8,649 nucleotides of DNA, from NCBI GenBank assembly GCA_012031335.1, contig JAAUTT010000141.1, positions 1 to 8,649 on the forward strand, given 5' to 3'. The stretch comes from Bacteroidales bacterium (lineage in GTDB: Bacteria; Bacteroidota; Bacteroidia; Bacteroidales; JAAUTT01). The position numbers and the translations under genes are program-made. Shown in pieces: positions 1 through 7,298 of this stretch; position 1 is the stretch's first letter; each line of letters starts with the position of its first letter. The notes under the pieces were generated by a model. It ran no database searches and was not told the DNA's origin. It saw only the letters and a program-made list of their open reading frames with translations.

Positions 1-126
1 GAAAAGTTTTGCAGGGTAACCACACCCAACGCCAATTTTACCGGGAACAAGTTTACAGCTACGGAAGATTTTTCGACTTATGAGTTAACAAATGTTCAGG
101 GGCCAATAAAAATCAAGGATGAATAA
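1..126 (+). CDS. lptC: LptC-like LPS export protein, C-terminal end (partial)
   Basis: An open frame runs from base 1 to a TAA at 124-126 and encodes the last 41 residues of a protein that begins outside the window. The tail contains VTTPNANFTGNKFTATEDF followed by STYELTNVQGPIKIKDE. It resembles the end of Bacteroidota LptC, where beta strands of the form 'TP..(F/I)xG..F.A..DFs.Y.l.NV.G.I.v' close the periplasmic beta-jellyroll. LptC is a bitopic inner-membrane protein that passes lipopolysaccharide from the LptB2FG transporter to LptA. Only the last strands are visible, so the family call rests on pattern similarity and on the envelope-related neighbour ppiD. The stop overlaps the start of the next gene (ATGAATAA), which suggests translational coupling. 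Confidence 0.6.
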   Translation, partial: EKFCRVTTPNANFTGNKFTATEDFSTYELTNVQGPIKIKDE

Positions 127-310
127 AAATATTTTCGGCAGAGCACTCGAAATTATATGGCTACTGGTGGGCCTGGCCGGAGCCTATGCCTCGGTAAATA
201 GTTTCCTTAAAACTGATACTAAAAACGGATATTTAATGGCTTTGGTTGCTCTAATTGGTTTTTTAATGTTTTTCGCCCGCCGTGCAATACGACTTCGCCA
301 ACGCGATTAA
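119..310 (+). CDS. Small two-helix membrane protein, function unknown
   Basis: This 63-residue ORF starts at an ATG that overlaps the last codons of the upstream LptC-like gene by 8 nt, an arrangement typical of translationally coupled genes. It has two hydrophobic stretches, roughly residues 10-29 (ALEIIWLLVGLAGAYASVN) and 38-53 (YLMALVALIGFLMFFA), separated by a short polar loop with KTDTKNG. It ends in a strongly basic tail (RRAIRLRQRD). The charge pattern suggests a hairpin with both ends in the cytoplasm. No enzymatic motif is visible and I do not recognise the family. Its position beside lptC hints at an envelope role, but that is inference only. It is likely a real gene because of the overlap and the coherent membrane topology. 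Confidence 0.7.
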   Translation: MNKNIFGRALEIIWLLVGLAGAYASVNSFLKTDTKNGYLMALVALIGFLMFFARRAIRLRQRD

Positions 311-446
311 TTACAGAACGTAAAATTAGCTTCAGCACTGCTTTTGAAACCTTTTTTTTAATTTTTTTTTTTATCATCGAATAAGAAATACTTTAAATGC
401 TTATATTCGTACCTCAATTTTTTAAACGTAAAATACTGAATAGTTT
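311..446 (+). other. AT-rich spacer before ppiD with long T-tracts
   Basis: This 136-nt stretch separates the small membrane gene from ppiD and contains no credible ORF. It carries T-tracts of 8 and 12 bases (352-359 and 362-373), preceded by a weak TTCA/TGAA stem around 331-346. This could be a poor terminator or simply AT-rich leader. The octamer TATATTCG at 402-409 is one base from the Bacteroidota -7 consensus TAnnTTTG, but I see no TTTG at the matching -33 distance, so I do not call a promoter. No Shine-Dalgarno sequence precedes the ppiD ATG, which is common in this phylum. Confidence 0.35.
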
Positions 447-2554
447 ATGCCTGTACTCGAGAAAATAAGAAGCAAAGCGGGGATTTTTATTGCCGGTTTT
501 ATTGGTTTTGCCTTATTGGCTTTTATCCTGGGAGATATTCTTTCTTCCGGACAATCCTTGTTTCGCCGTTCGCAGATGGAAATTGGAAAAATAGCCGGAG
601 AATCGGTATCCTTCCAGAAATATGAACAAAAGCTGAATGAACTTGTAGAAGTAACCAAGGTTAAAACAAATCAAACCACACTGGACGAAAATGTGATGGA
701 ACAATTGAAAGAACAGGCCTGGATCGAACTTATTTTCGCGGAAGCTATTCAACCTGAATACGATAAACTGGGTTTAGCTGTTGGAGAAGATGAACTGGCT
801 GATCTGGTAAGCGGCAATAATCCATCTCCGGTAATTCGTCAAACTTTGGTGATCCCCAAACAGGAGAAGTAAACAGGGCTATCATTTCTCAGTTATGGAA
901 TTCCTACCAGTCGAATCCTACTTATTCGACTATTGTACTTTCAGTTGAAAAGGACATAGTGCTTGACAGAGGATATACCAAATACACAAATTTGATTCGT
1001 AAAGGTTTATATGTACCAAAGTTTCTAGCAAAAAACGATTTTATCGAAACCAACGAAAAAGTAGATTTGGGTTTTATTGTTAAAAGGTATTCCGAAATTT
1101 CCGATTCTGCTGTAAAAATTACTACAGGAGATCTGAAAGAATATTACAATTCACACAAATATCTTTTCGAACAAACACCTTCGCGTGATATTGAATATGT
1201 AACATTTGATATTAAACCTTCTAAAGAAGATTATAAGGCGGCAAGTGATTATATCAACAAGATGAAGGATGAGTTTTCGACCGTTGAGGACCCCAAACAA
1301 TATGTAAACAGCAATTCTGATATATCTTTCGATAATAAAAATTATACAGCATCTCAGTTATCTGATTCTGTAAGTAAATTTATGTTTTCGGCCAGCGAAG
1401 GTGCGGTATATGGTCCATACTTCGAAAATGAAACCTATAAACTTGCCCGTTTGGTTAAGGTGTCCAATATACCCGATTCAGTAAAGGCACGACATATCCT
1501 GGTTGTTCCCAATGAAAATTCACAGGCCGCTGTTACACAGGCAAAAACAAGAGCTGACTCTATAAAAAATGCCCTTGATAAAGGTGCAAATTTCGAAGAA
1601 CTTGCACTTAAGTTTTCGGCTGATAAGGGTAGTGCTGTTATGGGTGGTGATCTGGGATGGTTTGGCGAAGGTCGTATGGTTCCTGCTTTTAACGATGCTG
1701 CTTTTTCGATGAAAAAAGGAGAGTATCGTTTGGTTGAGTCGGAATATGGGTATCATATCATTCAGGTTACCGATCGCGGACCTGAAAGTAAAAAGGTTCA
1801 GGTAGCTTTTCTTGCACGAACTGTAAGTGCCAGCAATGCCACTAACCAGGCAATTTATTCAAGTGCCAGTAAATTTGCATCACAAAACAGAACTCAGGAA
1901 CAGTTTAATAAAACCATTAATGCATCCAATGGTTCTTTGGTTAAGAAATTAGCAAGCAGCATAACATTAAATGATAAATTTATTGCCGGACTTGAACAGC
2001 CACGCGAGCTTGTTCGCTGGGCCTACAACGCATCCAAAGGTGAGGTATCAGAAGTAATTTCGCTACAGAATGCTTTTGTGGTGGCTGTAGTTGCCGAAAT
2101 CCGTAAAGATAAATATGCAACACTTGAACAGGTTCGTCCTGAAGTTGAGCTTGCCGTTCGTAAACAGAAAAAGGCTGAATTACTTGCCGGTCAAATCAGC
2201 AAACAGATGGAAGGTGTTAAAGATATTCAGGATCTTGGTAATAAGTTGAATACAAATGTTGAAACAGCCTCGGCTATCAGTTTTTCATCCTTTTCGATCG
2301 GATCAGCTGGTATAGAACCAAAACTGATTGCTACAGCCGTGAGCATTAAACCAAACGAATTATCAAAGCCAATTGAAGGAAATAATGGTGTTTACGTTGC
2401 TTATGTAACAGCTAAAATTCCAGCCGAAGGTACTGATTATTCCCAATCTAAAATGAAACTGAATTATACCATACAATCGCGCAGTGGTTACGAAACCCTT
2501 GAAACTATTAAAAAACTTTCGAATATTGAAGATAAAAGAGGTAATTTCTATTAG
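447..2554 (+). CDS. ppiD: PpiD/SurA-like membrane-anchored peptidyl-prolyl isomerase (frameshifted as read)
   Basis: This is a periplasmic folding factor that isomerises prolyl bonds and assists outer-membrane and secreted proteins. As read it is split: frame one runs 447-872 and the second frame resumes at 848 and ends at TAA 2552-2554. Adding one T to the TTT run at 845-847 gives a continuous 702-residue protein that reads TFGDPQTGEVNRAIISQLW across the join, as expected for the family. The N-terminus MPVLEKIRSKAGIF leads into one transmembrane helix (about residues 10-32). A SurA_N-like chaperone region follows. A parvulin domain lies at about 344-445, with ARHIL, GGDLGWFGEGRMVPAF and GYHII hallmarks. 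A long C-terminal region ends in NIEDKRGNFY, like the usual 'IEDNRAxFY' end of Bacteroidota homologues. The length is normal for the group. The break is most likely a sequencing error; a true pseudogene is less likely because the rest is intact. Confidence 0.88.
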
Positions 2555-2577
2555 ACTTCTTTAATTACCATATATAC

Positions 2578-2611
2578 AAAGCCGTTTCAATCCGAAACGG
2601 CTTTTGTTTTT
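2578..2611 (+). terminator. Rho-independent terminator of ppiD
   Basis: An 11-bp perfect stem AAAGCCGTTTC (2578-2588) / GAAACGGCTTT (2594-2604) with loop AATCC is followed by TGTTTTTT. It begins 23 nt after the ppiD stop codon and is a textbook intrinsic terminator on the plus strand. It also sits downstream of the convergent minus-strand gene ending at 2644. In that direction the T-run is weak, so two-way action is only possible. Confidence 0.92.
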
Positions 2612-2643
2612 TCCTATAATTTGGAAATCAGGGGTCGAAAGTT

Positions 2644-2901
2644 TTATTTTTCATCGATCCATACAGTTTCATCCTGCAAATCATCGGAGTACCGCCTAAA
2701 ATTATAGTGATCCGTTTCTGCCATAAATAGTTCATCATTTATTCTGATGAAATTTGCATTGTAGAATTCTCTCAGAATATGATCTTCACGGTCTTTATCT
2801 ATGCGAGGATTGATTTCAGGACTATAAGTATTTTGTTTTCGCTCTGGTGTAATAAACAATTTACCCTCACAGTCTTTTAAGCAAACATGAACTTCTTTCA
2901 T
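2644..2901 (-). CDS. Hypothetical 85-residue acidic protein
   Basis: I do not recognise this protein. It is soluble and charged, begins MKEVHVCLKDCEGKLFIT and ends DDLQDETVWIDEK. It has two cysteines close together (CLKDC) and many D/E/R residues, and lacks a signal peptide or membrane segment. The frame could be opened further to an ATG at 2971-2973. I prefer the ATG at 2899-2901 because AAAAAGG (2908-2914) sits 6 nt upstream like a Shine-Dalgarno, because the 24 extra residues are an odd hydrophobic/basic string, and because the upstream ATG lies inside a terminator hairpin. It is convergent with ppiD and lies just past the dcw-cluster terminator, so it is probably transcribed separately or by readthrough. 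No function can be assigned. Confidence 0.6.
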   Translation of the reverse strand: MKEVHVCLKDCEGKLFITPERKQNTYSPEINPRIDKDREDHILREFYNANFIRINDELFMAETDHYNFRRYSDDLQDETVWIDEK

Positions 2902-2907
2902 AATGAG

Positions 2908-2914
2908 CCTTTTT
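2908..2914 (-). promoter_or_regulatory. Shine-Dalgarno-like site that decides the start at 2901
   Basis: On the minus strand AAAAAGG is followed by a 6-nt spacer CTCATT and the ATG at 2899-2901. Recognisable ribosome-binding sites are scarce elsewhere in this window, so this one favours the shorter 85-residue reading over the 109-residue one. Confidence 0.45.
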
Positions 2915-2958
2915 ATTATGAAAACAAATGAGCGTAGAAAAAGGAAATACCAGCATAT

Positions 2959-2987
2959 AAAAAAAGGGGACACCAGGGCCCCCCTTT
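2959..2987 (-). terminator. Probable intrinsic terminator at the end of the dcw/yqeY transcript
   Basis: Read on the minus strand, AAAGGGG (2987-2981) pairs with CCCCTTT (2969-2963) around an 11-nt GC-rich loop, and the T-run continues to 2959 (seven T in total). It lies about 107 nt downstream of the yqeY stop and just before the 85-residue gene, so it should end the murC-ftsQ-ftsA-ftsZ-yqeY message. The loop contains GGCCC and could fold in alternative registers. Confidence 0.75.
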
Positions 2988-3021
2988 CAAACTAATAAAA
3001 CTACTACACCTATTTGTTTAT

Positions 3022-3044
3022 TAAAAAAACTTTTAAATTTTTTA
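3022..3044 (-). repeat. AT-only inverted repeat in the yqeY 3' spacer
   Basis: TAAAAAA and TTTTTTA face each other across a short AT-rich loop, within the otherwise gene-free 2974-3093 spacer. The stem is weak because only A-T pairs are present. It could add to termination after yqeY or simply reflect base composition; nothing else recognisable lies in this spacer. Confidence 0.25.
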
Positions 3045-3093
3045 GTAATTGTGTTGGTATACTTTAGTTAACATCGCATTCAGTTTAAATAAA

Positions 3094-3543
3094 TTATCCC
3101 AGCAATTCTTTTACTTTCTGCGAAATTATTTTTCCATCTGCTTTGCCTGATAATTCTTTAGCTGCTATACCCATAACCTTCCCAAAATCAGCTGGGGATT
3201 TTGCTCCTGCTTTTTCCACAATTCCTTTTATTATAGCATTTAGCTCTTCATCACTCATCTGAGCGGGAAGGTAGGTTTCGATTACATTAGCTTCCAGTAT
3301 TTCCTTATCGTAAAGGTCTGTGCGGTTCTGTTGTTTGTAAATATCTGCAGATTCCCGTCTTTGTTTAATAAGTTTCTGAATAATTTTAAGTTCCACATCC
3401 GAAGGAAGTTCATCCATACCACCCTTTTCTGTTTTGGCCAGCAGAAATGCTGCTTTAATGGCTCTTAAAGCTTCCAGTTTATCTTTTTCCCTGGCAAGCA
3501 TAGCTTTTTTTATGTCTTCGTTAACCTGATTGAATAAGCTCAT
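3094..3543 (-). CDS. yqeY: GatB/YqeY domain protein
   Basis: A 149-residue protein with a complete YqeY-type domain. It starts MSLFNQVNEDIKKAMLAR, continues with helical segments LEALRAIKAAFLLAKTEK and IIQKLIKQRRESADIYKQ, and has the family-typical EANVIETYLPAQMSDEEL followed by KSPADFGKVMGIAAKELSGK. It ends ISQKVKELLG. The domain is the same helical tail found in the GatB subunit of tRNA amidotransferase, where it contacts tRNA. Stand-alone YqeY proteins are thought to bind tRNA or act near aminoacyl-tRNA amidation, but their exact role is not settled. Location directly downstream of ftsZ is a common Bacteroidota arrangement. The gap to the true ftsZ stop is 87 nt, with no strong terminator between them, so co-transcription with ftsZ is likely. 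Length is normal and no frame problems are seen. Confidence 0.93.
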   Translation of the reverse strand: MSLFNQVNEDIKKAMLAREKDKLEALRAIKAAFLLAKTEKGGMDELPSDVELKIIQKLIKQRRESADIYKQQNRTDLYDKEILEANVIETYLPAQMSDEELNAIIKGIVEKAGAKSPADFGKVMGIAAKELSGKADGKIISQKVKELLG

Positions 3544-3617
3544 TTATTTGGTATTATGGTTTTTGGTGTTTTATTTTTACAGCTCATTTTATACTTCCTA
3601 TTTAGGGATGATACCCG

Positions 3618-3637
3618 GGATTAAACGAGTTTAATCC
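3618..3637 (-). repeat. Perfect hairpin overlapping the ftsZ stop codon
   Basis: GGATTAAA, loop of four bases, TTTAATCC: an 8-bp perfect inverted repeat whose 5' arm contains the reconstructed ftsZ stop codon (TAA, 3633-3631). No T-tract follows on the minus strand, so it is not a standard terminator. It could slow 3' decay of ftsZ mRNA or attenuate readthrough into yqeY; this is inference. Confidence 0.45.
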
Positions 3638-5105
3638 ACATTATCATGTAAATAAGAATTATTTGGACGGAGTCTTACCTGATTATCTTCGTCGCTACCC
3701 AGGGTCAACCTTGAAATATTGCTATCCTTGATAAAGGTATATTTACATCAATGTTTACATTGCGTCGCTGGTAAGCAGGGATAAGTTCCAGTTTGTCGAT
3801 ATTGGCGCGCTCATCCGTTTGGGCAAGACCTGCATCTTTTATTTTTTCTGTACTTTTTTGAAGGGTTTTGATACGTTCAGTTGCTTTACGAGCCGCATGA
3901 ATATCATTTTTGGCATCGATACGGGAACTATTGTAAACTACAAAACCGCCATTATCTTGCTCTATCGGGCCAAATTCGAGTTTTTTTTGGTAAGGATTGG
4001 GGTCGAGTTCAATGGAACTACCTTTTTTATCGACAACCTTAAATTCGAGACCTGAGGTACTTATGTGGTGACTATCGTATAAGTCAACCAATACTGCTTC
4101 CTTGTTATATACATTAAGCTCCGGTACACTATTGGCATTAAAACCTGTGGCAATAATCGTAACATTTACCTGATTCCCAAGTTGCTCATCCATACCGGCA
4201 CCCCAAATAACAAGAGCTTCGCGCGATAGAGAAGAGGAAATATAATCAGTTATCTGACCTACTTCGTCCATGCTGATTTCGTCGGTACCATAAGTTATAT
4301 TTAATAGTACACTTTTGGCTCCTGTGATATCGTTATTGTTAAGCAATGGGGAAGAAAGCGCCTGCTGGGTTGCCAGCAAAGCACGGTTTTCACCTTCGGC
4401 AATCCCCGAGCCCATTAATGCAACACCGCTATTGGTCATAACTGTTTGCACATCGGCAAAGTCCACATTTATGTAACCCGAAACTGTAATCATTTCAGCA
4501 ATGCCTTTGGCAGCTGTAGCCAGGATATTATCTGCTTTTGCAAAGGCCTGGCCCAGTTTTAGGTTTCCGTATATTTCGCGGAGTTTTTCGTTGCTGATAA
4601 TCAATAACGAATCTACATGCTCCTGAAGCTCTTTAATGCCGTCAACAGCTTGCTTCAACCGCTGGGCACCCTCGAATTGAAACGGAATAGTTACAATTGC
4701 AACTGTTAATAATCCGAGTTCCTTAGCAGCCTGCGCGATAACAGGAGCAGCTCCTGTACCTGTGCCTCCTCCCATACCAGCGGTAATAAATACCATTTTC
4801 GTATTTTTGGATAATAGCTCATTCAGCTCTTCAATTGTTTCGAGTGCAGCCTGGCGACCTGTTTCGGGCTTATTGCCGGCACCCAAACCCTGGGTGGTTT
4901 TAAGCGCCCAATTTGCATTTTTACACCAACAGGGCTTTTTTCCAGTTGCCTGAGCATCGGTATTGCAGATAACAAAGTTTACATCTTTAATGCCCTGCTG
5001 GTACATATAATTTACCGCATTGCTTCCACCGCCTCCAACGCCAATTACTTTTATAATGGAGGAACGCTCCAGCGGAAGGTCGAAGTTTATAAGTTCTTCT
5101 GGCAT
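3631..5105 (-). CDS. ftsZ: Cell division GTPase FtsZ (frameshifted as read)
   Basis: FtsZ is the tubulin-like GTPase that forms the cytokinetic ring. From ATG 5105 it opens with a short N-tail, then KVIGVGGGGSNAV (nucleotide-binding T1, residues 19-31), the tubulin signature GMGGGTGTGAAPVIA (from residue 110), and the T7 catalytic loop NVDFAD. Two sequence problems are visible. First, residues about 54-69 read as an unrelated string (KPCWCKNANWALK). Removing one A (plus-strand TT 4946-4947) and two A (TTTT 4898-4901) gives ALEKSPVGVKMQIGRLTTQG, the conserved sequence. Second, the frame as read stops at 3705. Adding one A at 3728-3729 continues into NISRLTLGSDEDNQVRL and the conserved Bacteroidota tail RLRPNNSYLHDNVD, ending at 3631. 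The repaired protein is about 490 residues. This tail is the FtsA-binding peptide, so the shorter reading would lack it. The gene lies 20 nt after ftsA. Confidence 0.95.
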
Positions 5106-5125
5106 AGTTATAGGATTTTTAGGGT

Positions 5126-6500
5126 TTACATTTTTGTACTGTTATCCTCGAACATCTCAGTTAAAGTTCTTGTAACCGACTTCCTAAGGTTTTCGAGAAT
5201 ATTGATTTTAGGCTTTATAGCTTCTTTTTCAATAATATTTTCGGGTTTTACTTCTTCAGCCTGGACAGTTTCTGCCGGTTTAACATGTTCTTCCGATACT
5301 GGTTTTTCCGCTATACGCTCAGGTTGCTCTTCCCATTTTGAGTCCATGTATTCAAACCCTTTCATCAACAATCCGACACTGGTGGCATACATTGGCTGAT
5401 TAATTTCTTCGCTGATGTTGCCAACCAGGTGTTCATTGGGATATCCGATGCGAACATCCATGCCGGTTCGAAACCGAACAAGCTGAGGCAAATGTTTCAG
5501 CATAGCTCCACCACCTGTAATAACAATACCGGCGCTTAAACGATCAGCATATTCGGAGTTTTCAATTTCGAACATTACAGCATCAAGTATTTCCTCCATG
5601 CGCGATTGAATGATATATGCCAGGCTCTTTTCCGATATCTCTTTCGACTCTCTGCCCGAAATGCCGGGAATGGCTATTACCCTGTTTTCGGAGGCAAAAT
5701 CGCCCAGTGCCGATCCATGTTTCATTTTAAGCAATTCAGCCTGCTTTTCGAGGATGGAACAGCCTTCTTTGATGTCTTTGGTTATCACATATCCACCAAA
5801 AGGAATAACAGCAGTATGTCGAATTATGCCATCGTGATAAACTGCTATATCGGTAGTACCACCTCCGATATCAACGAGCGCAACACCAGCTTCTTTTTCA
5901 TCATCGGTCAAAACGGCAGACGATGAGGCAAGTGGCTCCAGAACAAGGTCCTGTAGCTGAAGATCCACTCTGTTGATGCACTTCTCGATATTCTTGGCCG
6001 AAGAAATGTTGCCAATCACAATGTGGAAATTGGCTTCCAGTCTGATACCCGACATCCCAACAGGGTTTTTAATCCCTGTTTCATTATCAACTATAAAACT
6101 CTGGGGAAGCACATGAATAATTTCTTCACCTACATCGATAGGTATTTTATGGGCATCGCGCAACAAACGTTTTACATCATCATGAGTTATCTCATCATCG
6201 TAGGAGTCGCGATTAATATAGCCGCGGGTTTTTAGGCTTTTGATATGCTGGCCCGCAATGCCAACAAAAACCTCTTTGAATTTAATACCGGTGCGTTGTT
6301 GCACCTCGTTGACCACCTGCGAAATGGCATTTACTGTTTCTTCTATATTTTGAACCACACCACGCTTAACACCTGTCGAAATGGTTTTACTAATTCCTAA
6401 AATCTCGAGTGAGTTGTTGGGATGACGTTTTCCTACCAGGGCCACAATTTTGGTTGTACCTATGTCGATAGCGGCAACAATGTCTTTTTCTTTGTATCAT
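5126..6500 (-). CDS. ftsA: Cell division protein FtsA (frameshift near the start)
   Basis: FtsA is the actin-like ATPase that tethers FtsZ to the membrane and recruits later division proteins. The open frame as read can only begin at a GTG (6445), which would remove the phosphate-1 loop. Upstream, frame-shifted by one base, lies DIVAAIDIGTTKIVALVGK. Removing one A from a run at 6485-6493 joins it to the ATG at 6498-6500, giving MIQEKDIVAAIDIGTTK and a 457-residue protein. Other hallmarks are the SHS2/1C region (VFVGIAGQHIKS), phosphate-2 ALVDIGGGTTDIAVYH, PFGGYVITKDIKEG, ARMEEI-like SRMEEILDAV, and the adenosine motif VITGGGAMLKHLPQLV. After MKGFEY comes a linker of about 50 residues rich in E, K, P and V. 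A basic/hydrophobic helix LENLRKSVTRTLTEMFED follows and is the likely membrane-targeting sequence. It starts 5 nt after the repaired ftsQ stop. Confidence 0.95.
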
Positions 6501-6505
6501 GATGA

Positions 6506-7293
6506 TTATCTTTTAGTGCAAACAACCTGTCCTTTATATTTCAAATTTTATCGTTTCGTATTTATTCCATCCAACAGTGTTAAGTCCGTTGATGTAGAGA
6601 GATTCCAGGTTGCCAAACTTCTCTTCGCAATTGCTTATATCGCCAAAAAGAATGATATGCGAACCTACCCTGGGGATGAGTTCAAAATCGTACTTCGAAT
6701 TCACATAGATTTGTTGTATCTGTGCTTTCCAGAATTCGTTTTCTTCAATATATTTTGCCAACTGATATAATTCGGCCAGAATAGATCTTTTTCCTGTTTT
6801 TAGCAAAGTCATTACATCCAGGCTCTTTTTGAAATTGAGTGGTGAACCTATAAAACCATTGGCAACAGGAACATGAGAGGTGTATTTGCCTGATAGTTTC
6901 ATTAAAAAGCCTTTATCATCAATATAGTAGTCTTTGATTGTGTACATCAAATACCCTTAAAATGGGGTTTCGTTGCTGTATTTCAATTACTACTTTGCCC
7001 CCTGCGGTTTTAAAAATTTCGGCCTTTTCAACCGGTGGAAAGGTATTTAATTCTGCTTCCAGTGCTGGCAGGTTGATATTTTTGTAGTTTTTACCTACAA
7101 GCTTTATATTTTTATTGTTAAGTAAAACCAAAATGTCCTTGCTTTGGATAAATCCATTTTTAACGCTGTCTATAATGCGAACTTCCACATGACTACATAC
7201 CTGTTCATCCTGCCGTGATGCCACAAAGCTGAAGGTTACTGCCAGGTAAGCCACTATAGCCGAAAAGATCAATATGTTCTTTATTTTGCGCAT
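6506..7293 (-). CDS. ftsQ: Cell division protein FtsQ (two frameshifts as read)
   Basis: FtsQ is a bitopic divisome protein that links the cytoplasmic ring to septal peptidoglycan synthesis through FtsB/FtsL. It begins at ATG 7293, 5 nt after the murC stop. A short basic start (MRKIKN) leads into one membrane helix (residues about 7-25). A POTRA-like periplasmic domain follows, ending in GGKVVIEIQQRNPILRVFD. The frame then stops early. Removing one A at 6933-6935 joins HNQ to DYYIDDKGFLMKLSGKYT, the FtsQ beta domain with VPVANG. A second extra A at 6546-6549 causes the next stop. Removing it gives WNKYETINLKYKGQVVCTKR with a TAA at 6506-6508, the usual Bacteroidota FtsQ ending. The repaired protein has 261 residues, normal for the group. 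Two independent one-base insertions in A runs point to sequence error, not gene decay. Confidence 0.93.
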
Positions 7294-7298
7294 TCTTA

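Noticed and set aside
395..446. Bacteroidota-type promoter before ppiD
   Set aside because: TATATTCG at 402-409 is near the -7 consensus, but no -33 TTTG is found at the right distance, so support is too weak for a call.
2902..2973. N-terminal extension of the small hypothetical gene to ATG 2973 (109 residues)
   Set aside because: The ATG lies in a terminator stem-loop, the added residues look like random translated AT-rich DNA, and a better ribosome site precedes the ATG at 2901.
3819..4055. ORF antisense to ftsZ, and the similar one at 4762-4953
   Set aside because: Opposite-strand shadow of ftsZ; composition follows the ftsZ codons.
5606..5926. ORFs antisense to ftsA (also 6023-6235, 6450-6770, 5202-5399)
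   Set aside because: These are shadows on the opposite strand of well-supported genes, with no family resemblance or ribosome-binding site.
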